Source: Asticcacaulis benevestitus DSM 16100 = ATCC BAA-896 (GTDB lineage Bacteria; Pseudomonadota; Alphaproteobacteria; Caulobacterales; Caulobacteraceae). From it: a stretch of 64,000 bases of DNA. The notes beneath the pieces were generated by a model. That model ran no database searches and had not been told where the DNA came from. It saw nothing but the letters and a program-made list of their open reading frames with translations. Position 1 is the first letter of the stretch. Each line of letters opens with the position of its first letter. The stretch covers positions 186,001 through 250,000 of the forward strand of contig NZ_AQWM01000002.1 in assembly GCF_000376105.1 (NCBI RefSeq), written 5' to 3'. This document shows positions 54,289 through 61,384 of the stretch, piece by piece. The position numbers and the translations under genes are program-made.

Positions 54289-55698
54289 ATGGCTGAGGAC
54301 AGCATTTTCGACGTGGTCATCATCGGTGGCGGACCCGGTGGCTATAATGCCGCCGTGCGCGCCGGCCAGCTTGGCCTGAAAACCGCCATCGTCGAATCGC
54401 GCGGCGTGCTCGGCGGCACCTGCCTCAATGTCGGCTGTATGCCGTCGAAGGCCCTGCTCCACGCTTCCGAACTGTTCGAAACCGCCGGTCATGAGTTCGC
54501 CAATATCGGTATCGAAGTCCCCGCGCCCAAGCTCAACCTCGTCCAGATGATGAAGGCCAAGCAGGACAGCGTCACCGCCCTGACCAAGGGCGTCGAGTTC
54601 CTGATGAAGAAGAACAAGGTGACCTATTTCGTCGGCCGCGGCACCATCGCCGGCGCCGGAAAGGTCACCGTGACCGGCAATGACGGCGCCGTGCAGACGC
54701 TTTCCGCCAAAAACATCGTCATCGCCACCGGCTCCGAGCCGACCCCGCTGCCGGGCGTCGACGTCGATCAGAAGCAGATCGTTGATTCCACCGGCGCCCT
54801 GTCGCTGTCCGCCGTGCCGAAGTCGATGGTCGTCGTCGGCGCCGGCATCATCGGCCTCGAACTCGGCTCCGTCTGGCGTCGTCTGGGCGCTCAGGTGACC
54901 GTGGTCGAGTTCCTTGACCGCATCACGCCGGGCATGGACACCGAAACCGCCACCGCCTTCCAGAAGACCCTGACCAAGCAAGGCTTCGCCTTCAAGCTCG
55001 GCACCAAGGTGACGGCCGCCAAGCCTGGCGCCAAGGGCGTAGAGCTGACGCTGGAGCCCGCCGCCGGTGGCGCGCAGGAAAAACTGACCGCCGATGTGGT
55101 ACTGGTCGCTATCGGTCGACGCCCCTACACCAAGGGCCTCGGCCTGGAGTCGGTCGGCATCGCCACCGATCCGCGCGGCTTCATCCCAACCAGCCATTTC
55201 AAGACCCAGGCGCCTGGCGTCTGGGCGATCGGCGATGTGATCCTTGGGCCCATGCTGGCGCACAAGGCCGAAGAAGACGCCGTCGCCTGTATCGAACTGA
55301 TCGCCGGCAAGGCCGGTCACGTCGATTACAATCTGGTGCCGTCGGTCGTCTACACATTCCCCGAAGTGGCGTGGGTCGGCCAGACCGAAGAGCAGGTCAA
55401 GGCCTCAGGCGTCGCTTACAAGACCGGCAAGTTCCCCTTCATGGCCAATAGCCGCGCCAAGATCAACCACGAGACCGATGGCTTCGTGAAGTTCATCGCC
55501 GATGCCAAGACCGACAAGGTTCTGGGCGTCCACATGATCGGCCCGCAGGTCGGTGAAATGGTCGGCGAAGTCTGCGTGCTGATGGCCTTTGGCGGCGCAT
55601 CGGAAGACCTGGCCCGCACCTGCCACCCGCACCCGACCCGTTCGGAAGCGGTCAGGCAGGCGGCCATGGGTGTCGAAAACTGGACCATGCAGGCTTAA
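54289..55698 (+). CDS. lpd: Dihydrolipoamide dehydrogenase (E3)
   Basis: 469 aa. FAD enzyme re-oxidising lipoamide in OGDH and PDH complexes. FAD motif 'GGGPGGYNAAVRAGQLG', redox disulfide 'GGTCLNVGCMPSK', NAD motif 'VVGAGIIGLELGSVW', and the C-terminal His-Glu pair 'CHPHPTRSEAV'. It is 4.5 kb downstream of sucB and transcribed from its own region; a TTGACC at 54222-54227 might be its -35. Confidence 0.96.
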   Translation: MAEDSIFDVVIIGGGPGGYNAAVRAGQLGLKTAIVESRGVLGGTCLNVGCMPSKALLHASELFETAGHEFANIGIEVPAPKLNLVQMMKAKQDSVTALTKGVEFLMKKNKVTYFVGRGTIAGAGKVTVTGNDGAVQTLSAKNIVIATGSEPTPLPGVDVDQKQIVDSTGALSLSAVPKSMVVVGAGIIGLELGSVWRRLGAQVTVVEFLDRITPGMDTETATAFQKTLTKQGFAFKLGTKVTAAKPGAKGVELTLEPAAGGAQEKLTADVVLVAIGRRPYTKGLGLESVGIATDPRGFIPTSHFKTQAPGVWAIGDVILGPMLAHKAEEDAVACIELIAGKAGHVDYNLVPSVVYTFPEVAWVGQTEEQVKASGVAYKTGKFPFMANSRAKINHETDGFVKFIADAKTDKVLGVHMIGPQVGEMVGEVCVLMAFGGASEDLARTCHPHPTRSEAVRQAAMGVENWTMQA

Positions 55699-55717
55699 AG
55701 GCCCCACATTCCTATTG

Positions 55718-55749
55718 AAAAGGCCGGTTCTCACGAACCGGCCTTTTTT
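55718..55749. terminator. Strong bidirectional terminator after lpd
   Basis: AAAAGGCCGGTTC-TCAC-GAACCGGCCTTTTTT, a perfect 13-bp stem including the A/T arms. It separates lpd from the convergent FMN-binding-protein gene. Confidence 0.9.
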
Positions 55750-55752
55750 ATT

Positions 55753-56262
55753 TTAGTGCGAGAGATTGACCTTACCGACCTGACCGACGCGCGGTCTTTC
55801 GCCGGCGACAAAGGCCTTGATATAGGCCAGCCCCGTCACCACCGGCCCGGGCGCATCCCAGAATTCGGCATCCTCGGCGTCAAAGCGGATCAGCACGAGG
55901 TTAGGATCGTCCTTGCCTTCGGGAAACCACGCCTTGTTAAAATCATTCCAGTATTCATCAATCTTCGCCTGATCGCGCACGATCCGGGCATGACCGGAAA
56001 TCGACACATAGGCCTGGTGGCCCGGCTCAGCATAGGTCAGGAGCGAGCGTGACGTATGGGCGATCTCGCGGGCCTTGCGCGTATCAGCCCCGGTGAAAAA
56101 CCACAGCGTGCCGTCGAAATCCGCCTTCATGTTCTGCGCCATCATCGGGCGGGCATGGAAGATGTGCCCTTCCTCATCAAAGGTCGCCATCAGCGCCACC
56201 TTGATATCCTTAATCAATGACCAGATCTTGTCGCGCGCCTGCGCGCCATACAACGTGTCCAT
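55753..56262 (-). CDS. Pyridoxamine-5'-phosphate-oxidase-like FMN-binding protein
   Basis: 169 aa from ATG 56262, with AGGAGAG just upstream. General-stress-protein-26-like split-barrel: 'KVALMATFDEEGHIFHARPMMAQ', 'LWFFTGADTRKAREI', 'AYVSISGHARIVRDQAKIDEYW', 'FDAEDAEFWDAPGPV'. Probably binds FMN or another flavin and acts in stress defence; exact role unknown. Confidence 0.9.
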   Translation of the reverse strand: MDTLYGAQARDKIWSLIKDIKVALMATFDEEGHIFHARPMMAQNMKADFDGTLWFFTGADTRKAREIAHTSRSLLTYAEPGHQAYVSISGHARIVRDQAKIDEYWNDFNKAWFPEGKDDPNLVLIRFDAEDAEFWDAPGPVVTGLAYIKAFVAGERPRVGQVGKVNLSH

Positions 56263-56398
56263 GAGTCTCTCCTCTAATTGAGGGACAAGCATGAACCGTG
56301 CAGTGTAAGGATGCGATGGCTTGCGGCCGCTGCGGAGCTACGACTTTTGATAAAGCTCAGGCGGCGCTTTAGCCGTAACGCTTTGGTGAAGAGACGCC

Positions 56399-58924
56399 TT
56401 ACCTGACGGTCACGATACGGCTGTAGCGTCGGCCATCCGGCGCCACCGAACGGGTGTCGACCGGCCCCCTGACCTCGACCGCGCCCGTATAGGTCGTCCA
56501 CTTGCCGCCCTTGGGGCGATACTGGATGGCCAGGTCGGCATAGGCCAGATTGGCCTCGAAGATGCCGCCGGTGATGCGCGCGCCCGGTGCCGGCAGGCGA
56601 TACTGAACGCCGTCGCGATCGAGCTCGGCCAGGCGCGGCGTCAGGCGATCGCTGAAGCCTTGCCAGTCGGCCCGCAGTTGCGCGTCGTTCACCTGACCGT
56701 CGCCATAGGTGTAGCTCTTGCCGGAGACATAAGCAGGCTCCCAGGCGCCAGTGTGCCAGGCACGCTCGGCCATAGCCAGCACACGCGGATAGAACAGATA
56801 TTCGGCAATGCCGTCAGTGCGGACGCCTTCGCTCCACAGTTGCGCCTGCATGCCGGTGATGCGGCGGCCGGCGGCCAGTGGTTCGCTGTCGGCAATGGTA
56901 CGGCCATGGTTCTGAATATCGGTCATCACGGTGGCGTTGGCCGGCAGGTTTTCCGGCATGAAGGCGAAGACCTTGAAGACATCGATGCCGCGTGACGCCC
57001 AGTCCATGCCGCGTTCCTTCGGGTCGGGCGCATAGGGCATGTCGAAATAGAGCACTTCCGGCGTTGACATCACCACATCCCACCCGCGATTGGCGTGGCG
57101 ATAGGCCTCGGCCACACCGCCGGCGAACAACCCGCCCCAGCTATTGGATTGCACCGCCTTGGGCATCTCTTCCGGCTTGACGTGGCCCATGCCATCGCTC
57201 CAGCCGGCCGGTTCAAGACCCTTCCTGCCGAGGATCTGCGACACCTCGGTGATGAAATAGGGCGTCATGTGCGCCGGATCGAGCCCCTTGGCCTTCACCA
57301 GCGCCTGACAGGCGGGTGAGTTGGTCCAGGCGCCCGCGGTTTCATCGGCGCCGATATGGTAGATTTTCAGCGGCGTGCCGGCCTCGTCGTGCATGGCGCG
57401 GATATCGTCGATCACCGTCTCGATGAAGTGGTAGGTCGAGGGGATGCAGACGTTCAGCGTGTTGTCGTTATAGTGCTGGATCGAATCGTAGACCGTGGTG
57501 TCGTCCGGGTCCTGCAGGCGGAATTCATTGGCGGCTTCAGGCTTGCCTTCGGCCATCAGGCGGCGATAGCGCGCCTCCATCGAACGCACGGCGGCACGGG
57601 AATGCCCCGGCATGTCGAACGACGGGATCACCTCGATATGGCGCGCCGTCGCCGCCCTGACGATCTCGATATAGTCGGCGCGCGTCAGATAGCCATCGAC
57701 CGTCGGATTGCCCTGCGGCCCCGCGCCCAGTTGCGGCATGAGACAGGTGTCTTCTTTGAGATCGTGACAGCGATGACCGCCGATATCGGTCAGTTCCGGC
57801 AGACCCTTGATGGCCAGACGCCAGCCCTCGTCATCACCCAGATGCAGGTGCAGACGGTTGAGCTTGTACTCGGCCATGCGGTCGAGCGTGCTGAGAATGA
57901 AGGCCTTGGAGTGGAAATTACGCGCCACATCGATATGCAGGCCGCGGAAACCAAAGCGCGGCGCATCGGTGATCTCGATCGGCTTGAGGCGATTATGCTC
58001 AAAAGCCGCCTGCTGCGACAGGCTTTCCAGCGCATAGGCCGCACCGGCGGCATCGGCGGCGGTGATGACAATCTTGTCGTCCTGCGCGAGCAGATGATAG
58101 GATTCGGCAGCGCCTTTGCCATTGACCGTGATGCTGACCGGCACACCGCCGGCCGCCTGACGCAGGTGCGAGGCCGCAAGCGCCACTGTGATATCGGCTG
58201 GCGTCAGGCCGGTCAGGCTGAGCCTGATGCCGGCCGCCAGATTGAGCACCTTACCTTCCAGATGCTTCGCCGAAACCGGCGTCGGCAGAATGACGATCTC
58301 GGGCCTGGCTTGCGTCACCGCGCGCGAGGCATTGAGCACGAAGGCGCGTTCCGGCGTCAGCCATTCGGTGGCGTCGGCCGGTCCGGACTTGGCGGTTTTC
58401 TCATCGGTGAAGGGCGTGACGAAGGGCAGGGCTTCCAGCTTGCTCGCCGGATCAAAAACGGGGCGCGTGGCGGCGATGATGCGCGGCGTCAGGCCCTCGA
58501 CGGCAATATAGGCATTGGGCATGGCCAGATATTCGGAACGCGAAGCCCCTGCCATCACCACGGCGTAGGTGGCCCCGCCTTTCAGCGCCGCACCGGCCTT
58601 GGGCGTCAGGCGGTAATTGTCGCCGTTGACGTGGGTGAGGTCGAACGGGCCGCTGACCACCTTTCTGACATCGATGGCGGCAACCGAGCCGAAATAGAGC
58701 GCCCAGCCGCTATCGGGCAAGGTCTTCGGCAGGGTCAGGTCAAGGCGGGTGTCGAAGCTTGTGCCAGCCGCATCGGGCACGACGGTCAGCTTGTAACCAA
58801 AGGCGTTGGCGAAGCTGTCGAGCTGTCCTTGCGTCGTCGCGTAAGCGGGAAACGCCGGCACCAGTGCGGTGGTCGCCAGCAAGGCGGCAGCACCCAAAAG
58901 ACCGTTACGAAACAGGTGAGACAT
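56399..58924 (-). CDS. GH20 beta-N-acetylhexosaminidase (chitobiase type)
   Basis: 841 aa from ATG 58924. Signal peptide (residues 1-29, cleavage after A-Y-A). N-terminal carbohydrate-binding-like domain (about 35-150), GH20b domain (about 205-320), and the catalytic TIM barrel with the Asp527-Glu528 pair in 'IGADETAGAW'. A C-terminal Ig-like domain follows (about 760-841). Releases terminal N-acetylglucosamine from chitooligosaccharides in the periplasm or outside. The upstream 72-codon open extension lacks sense. An 18-bp palindrome lies 49 bases upstream. Confidence 0.93.
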   Translation of the reverse strand: MSHLFRNGLLGAAALLATTALVPAFPAYATTQGQLDSFANAFGYKLTVVPDAAGTSFDTRLDLTLPKTLPDSGWALYFGSVAAIDVRKVVSGPFDLTHVNGDNYRLTPKAGAALKGGATYAVVMAGASRSEYLAMPNAYIAVEGLTPRIIAATRPVFDPASKLEALPFVTPFTDEKTAKSGPADATEWLTPERAFVLNASRAVTQARPEIVILPTPVSAKHLEGKVLNLAAGIRLSLTGLTPADITVALAASHLRQAAGGVPVSITVNGKGAAESYHLLAQDDKIVITAADAAGAAYALESLSQQAAFEHNRLKPIEITDAPRFGFRGLHIDVARNFHSKAFILSTLDRMAEYKLNRLHLHLGDDEGWRLAIKGLPELTDIGGHRCHDLKEDTCLMPQLGAGPQGNPTVDGYLTRADYIEIVRAATARHIEVIPSFDMPGHSRAAVRSMEARYRRLMAEGKPEAANEFRLQDPDDTTVYDSIQHYNDNTLNVCIPSTYHFIETVIDDIRAMHDEAGTPLKIYHIGADETAGAWTNSPACQALVKAKGLDPAHMTPYFITEVSQILGRKGLEPAGWSDGMGHVKPEEMPKAVQSNSWGGLFAGGVAEAYRHANRGWDVVMSTPEVLYFDMPYAPDPKERGMDWASRGIDVFKVFAFMPENLPANATVMTDIQNHGRTIADSEPLAAGRRITGMQAQLWSEGVRTDGIAEYLFYPRVLAMAERAWHTGAWEPAYVSGKSYTYGDGQVNDAQLRADWQGFSDRLTPRLAELDRDGVQYRLPAPGARITGGIFEANLAYADLAIQYRPKGGKWTTYTGAVEVRGPVDTRSVAPDGRRYSRIVTVR

Positions 58925-58972
58925 GGCTTCCTCGTCTTTCTTATCCCGTCCGTTGCATCGGGGTGCGGGGCT

Positions 58973-58990
58973 GCAGGCTTTAAAGCCTGC
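58973..58990. promoter_or_regulatory. Perfect 18-bp palindrome before the hexosaminidase gene
   Basis: GCAGGCTTT-AAAGCCTGC, with no spacer. Its position suggests an operator for a LacI- or GntR-like regulator. No regulator gene is nearby. Confidence 0.45.
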
Positions 58991-59111
58991 GTAGAGAACC
59001 AAGGTGGCGCAGGACCACCCGCTTGTCAATCGCCGAACAAGACCTATCTGGCACTTTTGAGATGCCAATATAAGACCAATTTTGAGCCCTTCCCGCTCTG
59101 TTTTCCGGCCT

Positions 59112-61274
59112 CTAACGCGTATCCGCATGGATGGCCCTGACGCGGACATGGCTGCGGTCTTCGTGGCCCTGCGCATCGATCACCTTCAGATCGTAGAAAC
59201 CCTCGGCCGGCGGCGTCCAGCTCCATTCGCCGTTATCATCCAGCTTCAGCGGCTGGCCGTCGATAAACCATTCGACCGGCCGGACGCCCCGCGCCGACAG
59301 TTTCAGCGGTCGCACGGCATCGAGCTTTTCACCCGCCCCCTTCACTTCCACATAGACCGTGGCATTGTTCGGCGGGAACAGGATCGACGCCCGCACCACG
59401 CCCGCACCGGTCATCATCTTGAGACCCTGCGGCGCGTTGTTGGGATCAATCGCCTGCGGCAACTGGCTGGGCGCCTGGAGTTGATCGAAGACGTCAAACA
59501 GCAGGGGTGCCGAGGCCTCACGTCCGGTCTGATCGGCCCGCGCCCCCCCATCGGGACGGCCGGTCCACACCAGCACCGCATAGCCGCCGGCCACACCCAC
59601 CGCCAGCGCATCGCGGTAGCCATAAGAGGTGCCGGTCTTGAAGGCGGGGCGGTTGGCGTTCTTCATCAGCGGCCCCGGCAGGCGGCCCTCAGGTGGCGGG
59701 GTTTCCCGTAATATGGAAACGACGCGATCGGCGGCCTCGGCGCGCATCAGGCGGTGCCCTCCGGAGGCCTTTTCATCGGTCAGGGTATAGGCCAGAGGCC
59801 GCGCCAGACCATGATCGCCAAGAGCTGCATAGAGGAGGGCCAGATCACTGATGCGGATGCCTTCGCCACCGAGCGCCAGCGCCAGACCGGATTGTTTGAG
59901 CCCCGATTTCGGCACCACCAGCGGCACCCCAACCGATTCGATGCGCCCCTGAAAAGCCTCGGGTCCGATGCGATTGAGCACCGCCACCGCCGGCACATTG
60001 AGCGAGTTGATCAGGGCTTCCTTGACCGACACCTCGCCGTGGAACACGCGGTCGAAATCCTCCGGCTGGTAATCGCCAAAACGCGTCGGCGAATCCATAA
60101 GGCGGGTATCGGGCGCCACCACGCCATCCTCAAAAGCGAAGCCGTAGATGAAGGGCTTGAGCGCCGAGCCCGGCGACCGGATCGCGCGCGTCATGTCCAT
60201 CCAGCCACCCGGCCGATCCAGTCCGCCGCCACCGACACTGGCGCGCACGCCGCGCGTCTTGATGTCGATCACAAGAATGGCGACCGAGGAATTGGGGCCC
60301 TGCTCTTTCGCCGTGGCCGCCGCCATGGCCTCCAGCCGCGTTTGCAGATTGGCGTCGATCGTCGTCACCACCGTCGCCTGCAAGCCTTTGACGTTGCGCG
60401 CCAAACGCCCCGCCGTATGCCAGGCCAGCGCCGGAAAGACGAAGCGAGACGTCACCATCGGCTCGTTCATCGCCTCATGGGCCTGCGAGGCGCCGATGAT
60501 GTTCTGCGCCGCCATGCGCGTCAGGATCAGGTTGCGCGCCTTGAGCGCCGTCTCCGGCCGGCGATCGGGGCGGCGCGCTTCGGGTGCCTGCGGCAGCGAG
60601 ATCAGCAGGGCCTGTTCGCCGAGCGTCAGGCTTTCCGGTTCGTGGCCGAAATAGGAGAGCGAGGCGGCGCGCACCCCTTCGAGATTGCCGCCATAGGGGG
60701 CGAGCGTCAGATAGAGCGCCAGGATTTCGCGCTTGGAATAGCGCATTTCAAGCTGCACGGCGCGCAAGGCTTCGATCAGCTTGTTGCCATAGTTGCGCGG
60801 GTGCGGATTGAGCAGGCGCGCCGTCTGCATGGTGATGGTCGAGCCACCGGAAACGATATTGCCGGCGTGCAGATTGGACAACAGTGCCCGCAGGATCGAG
60901 GTCGCATCGACGCCGGGGTGGAGATAGAAACGCTCGTCCTCGACCTTCAGCAGGTTGCGCACAAAGGTCGGGTCGGTACGCTTGAGATCGGCGCGGATAC
61001 GCCAGCGGCCGTTATCGACCGGCAGGGCGCGCAGCCAGGCGCCATTGCGGTCCAGCGCCACGGCCGAGGCGGTTTGGGCGCGTGACATATCCGGCGGAAA
61101 GATCAGGTTGACGGCGGCGATAACACACTGAAACCCCAGCACGCCGATCAGGGTTTTGACCAGCGGCGGGATCAGGGTTTCGGGATTGAAAGGTTTAAGC
61201 CTGAACAAAGCAACAATCTTCCCCCTCGCCCCGTTTACGGAGAGAGGGTCGGGGTGAGGGGCTTGCGGACGCAT
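59112..61274 (-). CDS. pbpC: Penicillin-binding protein 1C
   Basis: About 698-720 aa. Transglycosylase 'KVEDERFYLHPGVD' and 'GGSTITMQTARLL', transpeptidase S-A-L-K (SxxK), S-L-N (SxN) and K-T-G-T, then a C-terminal PBP1C-specific domain (about the last 90 residues: 'SILFPPNNATVYVE', 'WFIDGQPL'). Open frame starts at ATG 61274, but the first 19 codons read through an extragenic repeat. TTG 61208, with AGGGGGA upstream, is a better start. It follows the A2M gene, the known pbpC-yfhM pairing in reverse order of transcription. Confidence 0.92.
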   Translation of the reverse strand: MRPQAPHPDPLSVNGARGKIVALFRLKPFNPETLIPPLVKTLIGVLGFQCVIAAVNLIFPPDMSRAQTASAVALDRNGAWLRALPVDNGRWRIRADLKRTDPTFVRNLLKVEDERFYLHPGVDATSILRALLSNLHAGNIVSGGSTITMQTARLLNPHPRNYGNKLIEALRAVQLEMRYSKREILALYLTLAPYGGNLEGVRAASLSYFGHEPESLTLGEQALLISLPQAPEARRPDRRPETALKARNLILTRMAAQNIIGASQAHEAMNEPMVTSRFVFPALAWHTAGRLARNVKGLQATVVTTIDANLQTRLEAMAAATAKEQGPNSSVAILVIDIKTRGVRASVGGGGLDRPGGWMDMTRAIRSPGSALKPFIYGFAFEDGVVAPDTRLMDSPTRFGDYQPEDFDRVFHGEVSVKEALINSLNVPAVAVLNRIGPEAFQGRIESVGVPLVVPKSGLKQSGLALALGGEGIRISDLALLYAALGDHGLARPLAYTLTDEKASGGHRLMRAEAADRVVSILRETPPPEGRLPGPLMKNANRPAFKTGTSYGYRDALAVGVAGGYAVLVWTGRPDGGARADQTGREASAPLLFDVFDQLQAPSQLPQAIDPNNAPQGLKMMTGAGVVRASILFPPNNATVYVEVKGAGEKLDAVRPLKLSARGVRPVEWFIDGQPLKLDDNGEWSWTPPAEGFYDLKVIDAQGHEDRSHVRVRAIHADTR

Positions 61275-61340
61275 GGGCTAGCCCCTCATCCGGCCCGTTG
61301 GGCCACCTTCTCCCCGCGAGCAGGGAGAAGGGTTTATTAA
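61224..61340. repeat. Extragenic palindromic repeat between A2M and pbpC
   Basis: Inverted, GC-rich blocks (CCCCTCGCCCC...GGGGTGAGGGG; GGCCCGTTGGGCC; TTCTCCCCGCGAGCAGGGAGAA) of the dispersed type common in alphaproteobacterial genomes. It provides the apparent N-terminal codons and ribosome binding site of pbpC. Confidence 0.65.
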
Positions 61341-61365
61341 GGACACGCACTGTCGAGTTATGGGT

Positions 61366-61384
61366 GCAGGGGCTGAGCCCCTGC
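61366..61384. terminator. Palindrome at the A2M stop
   Basis: GCAGGGGCT-G-AGCCCCTGC, perfect 9-bp stem with a one-base centre, directly adjoining the stop codon of the A2M gene. No T-run. Confidence 0.35.

Noticed and set aside
57356-59140. Open frame of 594 codons opposite the GH20 gene
   Set aside because: Shadow of the hexosaminidase gene; composition unlike a protein.
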